Shown piece after piece: positions 32,219 through 40,567 of a stretch of DNA of 42,884 nt (position 1 is its first letter; every line of letters begins with the position of its first letter). Made by a program: the position numbers and the translations under genes. This DNA is from Candidatus Stahliibacteriota bacterium. GTDB taxonomy: Bacteria; Hydrothermota; Tepidihabitantia; SM23-42. The notes beneath the pieces were generated by a model. It searched no databases. It was not told where the DNA came from and saw only the letters and a program-made list of their open reading frames with translations. The stretch spans positions 1 to 42,884 of the forward strand of contig JAUVZL010000018.1 in the NCBI GenBank assembly GCA_030602565.1, in the 5' to 3' direction.

Positions 32219-32311
32219 AGAAAATCGAGCCGAATTTGGCTTAAAAATGATAAGAGATAAACTAAAAAAATCTGCCATTAAATCATTCAAATCCCTTTCC
32301 CAGTATAAATC

Positions 32312-32339
32312 TTGATATTACCCATATTTTTGCTATAAT
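32312..32339 (+). promoter_or_regulatory. Promoter of the 32426-thpR operon
   Basis: TTGATA (32312-32317), 16 bp, TATAAT (32334-32339), 6 nt, then a short ORF. Confidence 0.75.
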
Positions 32340-32345
32340 TATAAA

Positions 32346-32366
32346 ATGAACCCTGGAATTTCATAA
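32346..32366 (+). other. Six-codon ORF at the predicted 5' end of the mRNA
   Basis: ATG 6 nt after the -10 opens MNPGIS and a TAA. The main gene begins 60 nt later with its own AAGGAGG. Confidence 0.3.
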
Positions 32367-32425
32367 TACTAATTTTTAGGATAAAAATGATATAAAACAA
32401 AGGTTAATAATAATAAGGAGGAAAC

Positions 32426-33130
32426 ATGAAGCCCCATAGTTTAATTACCCTGATTTTAGGGATAATCCTTGCACTTCTTGGAGCAGTAGCTCTTTTGTTT
32501 GGTGGCAATGTTGGCGGAGTAATTTTACTGCTCATTGGTGTTTCACTTTGTTATTTAGGTTGGCGAGGTGGTCGCAAAGCCCTTATTGTTTTCGGTCATG
32601 CCTGCATTGTAGTTGGCTGTATTTTGATTACCTGGGGTATATACCTTTTACCATACAGTAAACCTACTCTATTACATGTTTTTACCCGTCCGTTGTTCTG
32701 GGGACTTTTCTGCTTGCTGGGTGGCATCTGTCTGGAATTCTATGATGCATTTTTAAATTATGCAAAAAGATTAAGAAAAAAGAGAAAGAAATTAATAATC
32801 TGCGGTGATGTTAATACTGCCCACACTGAAATTGACCTGGCACGACCAAAGCAAAATCAAAAGACTTCTGGATTTCTGCCTGAAGAAAGGACATGGATAG
32901 ACAAATTTCTCGCGCACGGTTTTACAGATACATTCAGGGTTTTTAATAAAGAGGGTGGGAATTATACCTGGTGGGATGTAAAGAGCAGGGCAAGGGAAAG
33001 GAATGTTGGCTGGAGAATAGATTACTTTTTTATAAGTGATAATTTAAAGAAGAATCTAAAATCAGGGTTTATAATGCCGGAAACTATGGGTTCTGATCAC
33101 TGCCCATTAGGTATTGATATTGAAATTTAG
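32426..33130 (+). CDS. Chimera: four-helix membrane domain fused to the C-terminal half of exonuclease III
   Basis: 234 residues. Residues 1-115 are four hydrophobic helices ('LITLILGIILALLGAVALLF', 'GVILLLIGVSLCYLGW', 'ALIVFGHACIVVGCILITWG', 'PLFWGLFCLLGGICLEF'), DUF308-like in look. From ~116 the sequence is exonuclease III: 'LIICGDVNTAHTEIDLARP' (Asp128, Asn130), 'KTSGFLPEERTWIDKF', 'YTWWDVKSRARERNVGWRID' (Asp199) and 'MGSDHCPLGI' (Asp224, His225). The N-terminal half of XthA is missing, with its Asn7, metal-binding Glu34 and Tyr109 equivalents, so nuclease activity is doubtful. The join falls at a Lys/Arg-rich 'RLRKKRKK'. AAGGAGG lies before the ATG. thpR follows after 15 nt. Confidence 0.85.
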   Translation: MKPHSLITLILGIILALLGAVALLFGGNVGGVILLLIGVSLCYLGWRGGRKALIVFGHACIVVGCILITWGIYLLPYSKPTLLHVFTRPLFWGLFCLLGGICLEFYDAFLNYAKRLRKKRKKLIICGDVNTAHTEIDLARPKQNQKTSGFLPEERTWIDKFLAHGFTDTFRVFNKEGGNYTWWDVKSRARERNVGWRIDYFFISDNLKKNLKSGFIMPETMGSDHCPLGIDIEI

Positions 33131-33145
33131 GAGGGAGTAGAAGCA

Positions 33146-33685
33146 ATGAGGACATTTTTAGCGGTTGAAATACCCAGACAAATAAGAAAAAAGATTAATA
33201 ATTTCATTGAGGAAGAAAAAAGCAAAGGTTTGCCGATTAAGTGGGTGAAGTTTGAAAATTTGCACATTACCCTGAAATTTTTGGGTGAGATTGATGAAAA
33301 CAAAAAAGAAGAGATAACACCAGCAATAAAAGAATTGTGTAAAAAATATGTGCGGTTCAATATGAATTTACAAGGATTGGGATGTTTTCCTGATCCGGGA
33401 AATCCGAGGGTTCTATGGATAGGTGTACAACTGGGGCATGAATTGCTAATTGATATTGCCGGTGAATTAGAAGAAAAGCTTAGCCAGTTTGGATTCAAAA
33501 TGGAAAAACGATTTCATGGACATCTGACAATCGGTAGGATAAAGAAATTCTGCAGGGTGGACGACATCCTGGCAAGATCATTCAAGTCGGAGATCTTTTC
33601 AGCTACCGCAATTACCCTTTTTAAATCAAGCCTAACTCCACAAGGTCCAATATACGAAGCTTTAGAGAAATTTAATTTGGGATAA
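33146..33685 (+). CDS. thpR: RNA 2',3'-cyclic phosphodiesterase (LigT/2H family)
   Basis: 179 residues. The two catalytic H-x-T motifs are at His40-Thr42 ('NLHITLKFLGEID') and His126-Thr128 ('FHGHLTIGRIKK'), with the characteristic 'FPDPGNPRVLWIGV' between. It opens 2',3'-cyclic phosphates on RNA and can ligate tRNA halves in vitro. GGAGGG lies before the ATG. Second gene after the exonuclease III chimera. Confidence 0.95.
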   Translation: MRTFLAVEIPRQIRKKINNFIEEEKSKGLPIKWVKFENLHITLKFLGEIDENKKEEITPAIKELCKKYVRFNMNLQGLGCFPDPGNPRVLWIGVQLGHELLIDIAGELEEKLSQFGFKMEKRFHGHLTIGRIKKFCRVDDILARSFKSEIFSATAITLFKSSLTPQGPIYEALEKFNLG

Positions 33686-33807
33686 CATAAAGACGATTCT
33701 ACAAGGCTGAAGCCTTGCCCTACAGTCCGACAATTTTATTTGGGATTCGGAGCTTAGAATTTAGATTTCTGGGATTTTAGGTATTTTGGATTTTTAGGCA
33801 TTTATTA

Positions 33808-34542
33808 CTATGGCATATACGATTTTTTTACGTGAAATATTGCACGGAAGATATTTTTATACACATCAGGATTCTCCTTTCTTATTCCTTCTAAGAAATT
33901 TCTGATCATTTCACGTTTTGAATCCTGATAATAAGGACAGATATTTTTGCGGCGGGGCAGTTCATATATTTGGGCGACCCGCTCGATTTCCTCTTTTGAC
34001 AAGTAATATAGCGGTCGTATGAAAAAGAACCTTCCCTGAATAACTGCTTGTTTTGGGACGAGCGTTGACAGCTCACCGTTATAAATCATATTGAGCAGTA
34101 GTGTTTCCACTGCGTCCTGGGTATGGTGGGCGAGCGCAATCTGGAAGATGCTGGATTTATCAGCTACTTCCAAGAGTGTTTTTCTCCTTTCTCTTGAACA
34201 GGGGTAACATCTGTTTTTTGTCTTTTTTATTTTCTCACCGATGCTTTTTTTTATTATCGTGCGAGGTACTTGGTGTGCAATGAGGAGTTCTTTTACGAAC
34301 TTTTTGTTTGACTGCGAGAAGTTGGCATCAACATAGCAGGCATGTATTTCCCAATTTCGTGCGAACTGTTTATTGTATTCCAATAGAAGCAGAAGTAGTA
34401 CTGAGCTGTCCACACCGCCTGAAACACCAACGAGCACGCGTGAATTCTTAGCCAGAAATTCATGCCGCTCAATTGCCTGTCTCATTAGTGAAAGACAATT
34501 ATTGACCAGCCGGTGACCTTGTTCCTGTCTATTAAGCGGCAA
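33808..34542 (-). CDS. TtcA-like PP-loop tRNA thiolation enzyme
   Basis: 244 residues. The PP-loop 'VGVSGGVDSSVLL' (from Ser41) activates tRNA with ATP. Cys112 and Cys115 ('RCYPCSRERRKTL') plus Cys202 ('RRKNICPYYQ') are placed as in TtcA for a 4Fe-4S cluster. 'IALAHHTQDAVETLLLNM' and 'FIRPLYYLSKEEIERVA' are TtcA/TilS-superfamily motifs. It probably 2-thiolates C32 in tRNA; a TtuA/NcsA-like role is possible. The start is TTG directly after the TAA of the upstream gene, with no Shine-Dalgarno, so it likely relies on termination-reinitiation. Confidence 0.88.
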   Translation of the reverse strand: MPLNRQEQGHRLVNNCLSLMRQAIERHEFLAKNSRVLVGVSGGVDSSVLLLLLLEYNKQFARNWEIHACYVDANFSQSNKKFVKELLIAHQVPRTIIKKSIGEKIKKTKNRCYPCSRERRKTLLEVADKSSIFQIALAHHTQDAVETLLLNMIYNGELSTLVPKQAVIQGRFFFIRPLYYLSKEEIERVAQIYELPRRKNICPYYQDSKREMIRNFLEGIRKENPDVYKNIFRAIFHVKKSYMP

Positions 34543-35643
34543 TTATCTCAACACAGTTAGTTGTTTTATCGCAACACCCTTTTTCGATTCAAGCCGGTAA
34601 AAGTAGATACCGTTGGGCACAAAACTACCCCTTTCATCCACGGCATGCCAGATTACTTTGTGAGCACCTTTTGGAAAACGTCCTTTGGCGATTACCTTGA
34701 TCGGTTCACCGATAAGGTTATACACGGTTATTGTTAAGTCAAGGAATTGACCGATCGAGAATTCGATTTCAGTATAATTATCAACTGGATTAGGATGGTT
34801 GTTCTTAAGGGTGATGATATCTTCCGGCTGGCTCTGTTCTATCCCGGCAAGTGTTTTTAAAGACTTATGTGCGTGATTATAGATGACAACATTATTATTG
34901 CTCAGGGTGGTTAATATCTTTGAACCCGGAGGTACATTGTGGATATTAACCTTATTCTTGTAAGAACCATCAGTATCAAGCACAACAACTGAATCCGAGA
35001 AAAGGACAAAGAGATTTCCATTTTTATCAGTGCTGAAGTCGAGTATCTTGTGCGAAGCACTATATAATACTTTTTTCTGATAATTCATTGGGTTGTCTAC
35101 GGTAGCACCAGTCCAGGCATAGATCCTATTATTCGCAAGTGTGAAAAGAGGCGTATTGATATCTTCATAATCAGCGGTCGGGATAATACTGAAGTGTTCT
35201 GTGTTCGTGCTAATAAAACCAAGTAGTTTCTCGCAATCAGTGAATACCAGGCGATCCGGTTCTCGTATAATGAGTATCGGCTTGCCATCAAGTTTTGCAT
35301 GGGTAATTTGAGTTGGGGAATTGAAGATAAGATTACCCGATGTTATTAAACCGTCTCTCGTAAGATCTAAACTGAGTAGCCGGTTACTCTTGTCAATAAC
35401 ATAGACAACCTCATCAATGACCGTCAGCGCTTTGCCATTGGCAATTTCCTGGATCAGAAAGGGTTTTTTGGCTGCCCTTTCATATTTCAGTATTGATGAA
35501 GCGGAGAGAACCCAGAGCTCTCCTAAATTATTGATTACCAGGTCATTGACCTGAATTCCCTTGGGTAAGGCTATTTCGTCGCTTTGCTGCCATTGTCCAA
35601 GGGCGCTGCAGATAAGAAAAAATATCACGGTTAATTTTTTCAT
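34543..35643 (-). CDS. Exported protein with C-terminal T9SS sorting domain
   Basis: 366 residues. Signal peptide MKKLTVIFFLICSALG, then a beta-rich body that looks like an irregular propeller ('VNDLVINNLGELWVLSAS', 'GNLFVLFSDSVVVLDTDG'). The last ~80 residues are a Por/FlgD-like sorting domain: 'LKNNHPNPVDNYTEIEFSI', 'LTITVYNLIGEPIKVIAKG', 'VPNGIYFYRLES' and a final 'IKQLTVLR'. It should pass Sec and then the type IX system to the surface. AAGGAGG precedes the ATG. The gene shares an operon with a tRNA modification gene, which has no obvious functional sense. Confidence 0.85.
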   Translation of the reverse strand: MKKLTVIFFLICSALGQWQQSDEIALPKGIQVNDLVINNLGELWVLSASSILKYERAAKKPFLIQEIANGKALTVIDEVVYVIDKSNRLLSLDLTRDGLITSGNLIFNSPTQITHAKLDGKPILIIREPDRLVFTDCEKLLGFISTNTEHFSIIPTADYEDINTPLFTLANNRIYAWTGATVDNPMNYQKKVLYSASHKILDFSTDKNGNLFVLFSDSVVVLDTDGSYKNKVNIHNVPPGSKILTTLSNNNVVIYNHAHKSLKTLAGIEQSQPEDIITLKNNHPNPVDNYTEIEFSIGQFLDLTITVYNLIGEPIKVIAKGRFPKGAHKVIWHAVDERGSFVPNGIYFYRLESKKGVAIKQLTVLR

Positions 35644-35687
35644 GAACCTCCTTGTTAGTTGTTAATATCATTATCTCCATACATAAA

Positions 35688-35715
35688 ATTATATACAAAT
35701 TGTAAAAGATGTCAA
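35688..35715 (-). promoter_or_regulatory. Promoter of the Por-tailed gene
   Basis: TTGACA (35710-35715), 16 bp, TATAAT (35688-35693). ATG triplets lie 3 and 7 nt after the -10, upstream of the real start. Back-to-back with the hslV promoter, with 25 bp between the -35 boxes. Confidence 0.82.
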
Positions 35716-35740
35716 GACCTAAATTACATTCTTTTTCTAT

Positions 35741-35768
35741 TTGACAATCTTCTATTTTTAAGTATAAT
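35741..35768 (+). promoter_or_regulatory. Promoter of hslV (leaderless)
   Basis: TTGACA (35741-35746), 16 bp, TATAAT (35763-35768), 7 nt, ATG at 35776. Confidence 0.85.
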
Positions 35769-35775
35769 GGTTTTC

Positions 35776-36300
35776 ATGAGAAGTACAACGATTATTGGCC
35801 TGAAACACAAAGGAAAAGTGGCAATAGGGTGTGATGGCCAGGTTACTACTGGTGAAGCGATAATGAAGCATACGGCGCGCAAGATACGCAAGTTGTATAA
35901 CAACAAAATCCTTGTTGGATTTGCCGGTTCAACCGCGGATGCCTTGACCCTTTTTGAGCGTTTTGAATCGAAACTTGATGAATATGGCGGTAATCTACCG
36001 CGCAGTGTTGTTGAACTCGCCAAAGACTGGCGTCAGGACAAGGTTCTGCGTCGTCTTGAGGCTTTGTTGGCAATTCTTGATGAAGACCATGCATATATTG
36101 TTTCTGGATCAGGTGATATCATTGAACCGGATGACGGTGTAGTTGCAATCGGCTCAGGAGGTTCCTATGCTCTTGCTGCGTGTCGTGCAATGCTTGTTCA
36201 TGCGAACATCTCCGCCAAAGAAGTTGTTAAGGAGTCGATAAAAATCGCCGCTGATATTTGCATCTACACAAACAAAGAGATTTTTATTGAAGAGCTCTGA
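35776..36300 (+). CDS. hslV: ATP-dependent protease subunit HslV (ClpQ)
   Basis: 174 residues, proteasome-like peptidase. The start [11 protein letters not shown] gives a three-residue propeptide before the catalytic N-terminal Thr, as in several non-enterobacterial HslV. '[25 protein letters not shown]', '[18 protein letters not shown]', '[21 protein letters not shown]' and '[15 protein letters not shown]' are diagnostic. It works with the HslU ATPase, which is not adjacent or anywhere in the window. The longer open frame upstream runs through the promoter and is not coding. It converges on the sigma-factor gene 26 nt away. Confidence 0.95.
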   Translation: MRSTTIIGLKHKGKVAIGCDGQVTTGEAIMKHTARKIRKLYNNKILVGFAGSTADALTLFERFESKLDEYGGNLPRSVVELAKDWRQDKVLRRLEALLAILDEDHAYIVSGSGDIIEPDDGVVAIGSGGSYALAACRAMLVHANISAKEVVKESIKIAADICIYTNKEIFIEEL

Positions 36301-36326
36301 ATTTCACCGATGTGCAGAAAACTGAT

Positions 36327-37160
36327 TTAAGTCCGGCGACGGGTCAGAACGATTTTCAATTTCCGAAGTGCATTCTCTTTGATTTGCCTTACGCGCTCGC
36401 GTGTAATATTCATTGTTCGGCTGATATCTTCCAGACTATGGATTTCAAATTCATCCAATCCGAAGTTCATTTTTAGTATTTCCTGTTCTCTCGTTTCTAA
36501 TTTACTCAGTGCATTAATAAGTTTTTCTTTTTGTATTTTCTTTTTGAAAATCACATCAGGGGGTGGTGAAAGGAGGTTATCAGCCCCTGCTATGTCGAGA
36601 CGCACAGATTCTATGTAAGGGTTCTCCGAATCCTCAAAGGTTTCATCGAGCGAGTAGGGCGGGATCAATTCGCCCAATGCAAGAGATACAGCACCTTCGT
36701 CGACGTTCAGATTTTTGGCGAGATCCCCAACCGTCGGCTCACACCCGTTGCGTTGAATAAATTTCTTTATTTCTCGTTGAATTCTTTTTGCCAGATGACT
36801 TTTCCGTACGAGACCGTACTCAGCATTGATGGCGTTATAAATAGCTCTTTTTATCCACCAGACTGAGTAGGTGTTGAAGCGGTAGCCTTTTCTCTCATCG
36901 TATTTGCTGACGGCGTGTATTAAGCCTTCATTGCCGGCATTTATTAGTTCAGAAAGAGTAAGCCCTTGCTTTTGATATTTCTTCGCGATGAAGACGACAA
37001 TCCTCAGGTTTGAACAAATAAGTTTTTCTTGTGCGTCTTCGTCTTTTTTTGATCTTATTTTTTTGGCTAGATTGAATTCTTGTTTTTTGGTAAGGAGGAG
37101 ATATTGACTTATTTCTTCAAGGTATTGTTTCAACTTCCGGTCAGTTATAGATCTTAACAT
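36327..37160 (-). CDS. RNA polymerase sigma factor of the sigma-70 (RpoD/RpoS-like) family
   Basis: 277 residues. Region 2 is complete: 'NLRIVVFIAKKYQKQGLTLSELINAGNEGLIHAVSKYDERKGYRFNTYSVWW' area (about 48-100) and 'IKRAIYNAI'. Region 3 has 'GCEPTVGDLAKNLNVDEGAV'. Region 4 has 'LETREQEILKMNFGLDEFE' and the helix-turn-helix 'SLEDISRTMNITRERVRQIKENALRKLK'. Region 1.1 is missing and the protein is short, so it is either the compact primary sigma of this lineage or a group 2 factor. No Shine-Dalgarno or consensus promoter is visible; it lies 48 nt after htrA and may share its transcript. Confidence 0.92.
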   Translation of the reverse strand: MLRSITDRKLKQYLEEISQYLLLTKKQEFNLAKKIRSKKDEDAQEKLICSNLRIVVFIAKKYQKQGLTLSELINAGNEGLIHAVSKYDERKGYRFNTYSVWWIKRAIYNAINAEYGLVRKSHLAKRIQREIKKFIQRNGCEPTVGDLAKNLNVDEGAVSLALGELIPPYSLDETFEDSENPYIESVRLDIAGADNLLSPPPDVIFKKKIQKEKLINALSKLETREQEILKMNFGLDEFEIHSLEDISRTMNITRERVRQIKENALRKLKIVLTRRRT

Positions 37161-37208
37161 AAATCGTCAATCAAAATTGCCAAGGCGACCTAATTACAGG
37201 GAATTTGA

Positions 37209-38711
37209 TTAGGGCGTTACCGCGACGTATAATTTCCTCTCTTTCCTCTGAATATGGAAAATAACTGGTTTTCCCGTTTTTAATTTGGCAATAGTTGTTC
37301 GGTAAGTATTGACATTATCAATGGTCTTTTTTCCAATGGCTAAGATGACGTCGCCAATTGAAACACCGGCATCTACAGCTGGTGAATCAGGTTTTACTTC
37401 AATGACCACAACGCCGGTTGTTGCTTCAAGATTGAACCGCTGCGCCTGAGCGTCGGTTACGTTTATTACTTTCAAACCCAGTTCACTTTTCTTGTCGTTT
37501 TCGATCCCTGCATTACTTAGTTGGTCTGGCAATTCTCCGATTTTGACCTCGAGAGTTTTTTCCTTACCATCCCGCAGGACTTTCAGAGTTACTTTCTTAC
37601 CAACCGCGGTTGACGCCACTTGCATTCTGAATGACTGCAGATCCTCGACTTTCTTGCCGTTGAATTCCATAACAACATCGCCATTTTCTAAACCTGCTTT
37701 GCTCGCTGGTGTGTTGTCCATTACTTCGCTGATCAAAACGCCTTCCAAAGAAGGAAGATCAAGGGCTTCCTTTAGATCCTCAGTGATTTCCTGGAGGTAG
37801 ACGCCGAGGTAGCCACGTGTCACCTTGCCTTCTGCTATTAATTCATCTATTATATGTCTAGCAAGGTTTGCGGGTATGGCAAACCCGATACCTACGTTAC
37901 CGCCAGTTGGTGTTGTAATAGCTGCATTAATGCCGATAACTTCACCCCGTATATTGACTAATGGACCTCCTGAATTACCTGGGTTTATTGCCGCATCAGT
38001 TTGCAAGAAGCTTTGGAAATCTGGACCTTCGGGGAGTGGGATATTGGTCCTTCCTAATGCTGAGATAACACCAACCGTAACCGTGCCTTCAAGATGAAAC
38101 GGATTGCCCACTGCGATTGCCCAATCGCCAACTTTCACCTTATCTGAATCACCAAATTTCAGATAGGGTAGTCGTTTATCGCTTTCTATCTTCAGCAAAG
38201 CGATGTCGGTTCGTCTATCAGTGCCGATAATTTTTATTTTGTCGCCTTTGAATTCTTTTTTATTGATCAACTTCACCTCAATATCAGCGGCTGATGCGCC
38301 CTTTATCACGTGATAATTGGTGACAATATAGCCGTCTTCTGAGAGTATGAAACCCGAACCCAGAGTCTGAGTTTTTCTTTCATGCTTTGGGTAGTCTCTG
38401 AAAAAGTCTCTAAAGAAGTCATCGAACGGCCCCTCAAAGTACCACTCAAAACCAGGTGCTTGTCTGGTTACAGTTTTCTGTGCGGAAATATTGACCACTG
38501 AGGGGGATACTTTTTCAGCTATTTTGGTGAAGGGACTTTCACCAGCATCATTGACTAGTGGTACTGGCAGTTCGTAGTGGTCATTACTCGCTTCGCTTCT
38601 ACTGGGTATGGTCGGCAGACTGGTCGTAATGATTATCCCAAAAAGAAAAGCAAAAACCGCCGCTGCTCCAGCAATAATGCCGGTCATAAGCAGAGGAATC
38701 TTTTTCATCAT
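37209..38711 (-). CDS. Periplasmic serine protease of the DegP/HtrA family
   Basis: 500 residues. An N-terminal membrane anchor or signal (residues 5-29) is followed by a trypsin-like domain with the triad His134 ('VTNYHVIKGAS'), Asp169 ('RRTDIALLKI') and Ser247 ('NPGNSGGPLV'). Two PDZ domains follow: one around 'YLGVYLQEITEDLKEAL...GDVVMEFNGKKV', the other at the C-terminus with 'GVSIGDVILAIGKKTI'. It degrades or refolds damaged envelope proteins. AGGAGG precedes the ATG. The sigma-factor gene follows on the same strand, which hints at joint stress control but does not prove it. Confidence 0.95.
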   Translation of the reverse strand: MMKKIPLLMTGIIAGAAAVFAFLFGIIITTSLPTIPSRSEASNDHYELPVPLVNDAGESPFTKIAEKVSPSVVNISAQKTVTRQAPGFEWYFEGPFDDFFRDFFRDYPKHERKTQTLGSGFILSEDGYIVTNYHVIKGASAADIEVKLINKKEFKGDKIKIIGTDRRTDIALLKIESDKRLPYLKFGDSDKVKVGDWAIAVGNPFHLEGTVTVGVISALGRTNIPLPEGPDFQSFLQTDAAINPGNSGGPLVNIRGEVIGINAAITTPTGGNVGIGFAIPANLARHIIDELIAEGKVTRGYLGVYLQEITEDLKEALDLPSLEGVLISEVMDNTPASKAGLENGDVVMEFNGKKVEDLQSFRMQVASTAVGKKVTLKVLRDGKEKTLEVKIGELPDQLSNAGIENDKKSELGLKVINVTDAQAQRFNLEATTGVVVIEVKPDSPAVDAGVSIGDVILAIGKKTIDNVNTYRTTIAKLKTGKPVIFHIQRKERKLYVAVTP

Positions 38712-38840
38712 ATTAGCCTCCTTTTTGCAATTCCCTCCATTAATTTGATCTCGTGCTACTGGTTAAACAAAAAAAGTGTGTCGTATAGATTGTTCATTTT
38801 GTTGCTACCCATGTTCGTGGCACGTGCAAGAGGTTGAAAC

Positions 38841-39161
38841 CTACTTCTTCTTGCTCTTTTTTGTTTTTACCCCAACTTTCTTATATTCTTGTTGTTTCTT
38901 TTTTAACTTTGTCCGTAGGCGCTTTATTTTCGCAACTAATCCCCTGGTTTTTTGTTTTTTCTGCCAGGTTCTACTCTTTTTTACAAACACCTCTTCGAAA
39001 ACCAGATTGCCGAGGTCGATATAGTACTCCCTAAGCTTTCTATTTAGCTCAAAAATCTCGACCTTTAAACGACCTTTAAGAGTAAGATCGCCGGCTTCTT
39101 TTCCAACGACCTTTGAAACATCATCCAACCATTTTGTTACATCGTACCAGAGATTGGGCAT
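38841..39161 (-). CDS. Small Lys-rich coiled-coil protein of unknown function
   Basis: 106 residues. The N-terminal half ('MPNLWYDVTKWLDDVSKVVGKEAGDLTLKGRL') looks helical. Next is 'KVEIFELNRKLREYYIDLGNLVFEEV', a heptad-like helix seen in small proteins with an 'xLG.LVYE' element. The last 40 residues are extremely basic ('KKKQQEYKKVGVKTKKSKKK'). It may bind nucleic acid or ribosomes; I do not recognise the family. The ATG at 39161 has GGAGG 4 nt upstream and is preferred over one 13 codons earlier. It sits between frr and htrA on the same strand. Confidence 0.7.
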   Translation of the reverse strand: MPNLWYDVTKWLDDVSKVVGKEAGDLTLKGRLKVEIFELNRKLREYYIDLGNLVFEEVFVKKSRTWQKKQKTRGLVAKIKRLRTKLKKKQQEYKKVGVKTKKSKKK

Positions 39162-39240
39162 TTTTCCTCCTTTCAAAATTTTAGACAAATGTTTCAACAA
39201 AATAGTTTATTATAATCCTTCTCCTGCCCGCACGGTTCAA

Positions 39241-39798
39241 TTATGTTTCTCTTATTTCTTTTTCTTTCTTTCCGAGAATCTCATCTACTTTTTTCGTGAA
39301 TTCGTTGGTGATTTTTTGTACTTCCTCCTGAGTTTGAAAAGATGTATCCTCGGACATATTTTTGTTTTTTTCTTCTTTTTTTATTTCAGTATTTGCCTCT
39401 CGACGGACATTACGGATAGCTACCTTGGTGTCTTCGCCTAGTTTCTGGGTGAGTTTTACGAGTTCTTCACGGCGTTCAGTTGTGAGTGGCGGTATTGACA
39501 GACGGATCACATTGCCGTCATTGTTAGGCGTTAAACCGATGGCTGATTTGTGGATTGCTTTTTCAATTTCACCGAGGTTGGTTTTGTCCCAAGGCTGGAT
39601 AATAATCAAACGAGGTTCGGGAATGCTGACTGTAGCGACTTGGTTGAGCGGTAATGTGCTTCCGTAGTAATCAACTTTGACACCATCTAAGAGCGCAGGT
39701 GAAGCCCGACCCGTTCTGAGTTTTGCAAGTTCTTGCGCTAAAAGCGATACAGATTTATCCATTTTTGTTCGGGCATTTTCTTTGATTTTTTCAGTCAT
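39241..39798 (-). CDS. frr: Ribosome recycling factor
   Basis: 185 residues, the usual size. It splits post-termination ribosomes with EF-G. 'MDKSVSLLAQELAKLRTGRASPALLDGVKVDYYG' area, 'LNQVATVSIPEPRLIIIQPWD', 'GLTPNNDGNVIRLSIPPLTTERREELVKL' and 'VAIRNVRREANTEIKKEEKN' are all diagnostic. Last gene of the rplM-rpsI-rpsB-tsf-pyrH-frr series, starting 1 nt after the pyrH stop. Confidence 0.97.
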   Translation of the reverse strand: MTEKIKENARTKMDKSVSLLAQELAKLRTGRASPALLDGVKVDYYGSTLPLNQVATVSIPEPRLIIIQPWDKTNLGEIEKAIHKSAIGLTPNNDGNVIRLSIPPLTTERREELVKLTQKLGEDTKVAIRNVRREANTEIKKEEKNKNMSEDTSFQTQEEVQKITNEFTKKVDEILGKKEKEIRET

Positions 39799-39799
39799 A

Positions 39800-40567
39800 T
39801 CAAACTCCGTTCGTTATCAGGGTGCCGATGTTCTCACCTTTGATCACCCTCGACAACGAATACTTCATCAGATTATAGACATTAATCGGAATGTTGCTCT
39901 CCCGACATATATTAAAGGCAGCTAAATCCATTATGCCGAGTTTTTTCGCAATCGCCTTTTGAAACGTCAATCTCTCGTAGAATTCTACTTTGCTGTTCTT
40001 TTCTGGATCTGCAGAATATACACCTTCTACTTTGGTAGCTTTGACCAGGATATCTGCATTGAATTCAGCGGCACGCAGGGCAGCTGCAGTATCTGTAGTG
40101 AATAAGGGGTTGCCGATACCTCCGACAAAAACAAGGACGCCACCCGAATCGTAGAAAGCTAAGTTCTCGAATTTATTACAGCGGTCAACAACGCCGTGTA
40201 CTTCCAAGCCACTACTCAGCTTAGCAGGGATGTCGTTTTTTCGTAACTGAGAGTGAATGATAATACCGTTGATGATTGTCGCCAGCATGCCGCATACGTC
40301 AGCATCGATTTTGTTTAACCAGCCTGCTTCGCGGCCTCTTATTATATTGCCACCACCAATGACAATGCCAATTTTTGCTCCTAGGCGACTTGCATCAATT
40401 ATTTGTTTGGTTATATAATCAAATGTTTGCTGTCTGAACAAATTTTTATCGGCACCCAGGATTTCGCCAGAGATCTTTAAAATTAGCCTTTCATATTTTA
40501 AACTTTGTGTTTTTCTTAAATCTGTGTCAGCGGTGTTTTGTTTCAGCGTAATCTGTGTTCTCTTCAT
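39800..40567 (-). CDS. pyrH: Uridylate kinase
   Basis: 255 residues. It phosphorylates UMP. 'YERLILKISGEILG' is the N-terminal lysine loop, 'IGIVIGGGNIIRGREA', 'LVFVGGIGNPLFTTDTAAALRA' and 'GVYSADPEKNSKVEFY' are conserved. The ORF begins at the ATG overlapping the tsf stop (ATGA) and carries about 22 extra residues ('MKRTQITLKQNTADTDLRKT') before the usual start. That extension is encoded by an ACACAGATTA-type intergenic repeat, and no other ATG, GTG or TTG is available nearer. The repeat seems to have been captured as coding sequence. Confidence 0.95.
   Translation of the reverse strand: MKRTQITLKQNTADTDLRKTQSLKYERLILKISGEILGADKNLFRQQTFDYITKQIIDASRLGAKIGIVIGGGNIIRGREAGWLNKIDADVCGMLATIINGIIIHSQLRKNDIPAKLSSGLEVHGVVDRCNKFENLAFYDSGGVLVFVGGIGNPLFTTDTAAALRAAEFNADILVKATKVEGVYSADPEKNSKVEFYERLTFQKAIAKKLGIMDLAAFNICRESNIPINVYNLMKYSLSRVIKGENIGTLITNGV

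Noticed and set aside
35659-35775. N-terminal extension of hslV
   Set aside because: It would translate the promoter; HslV needs its Thr near the N-terminus.
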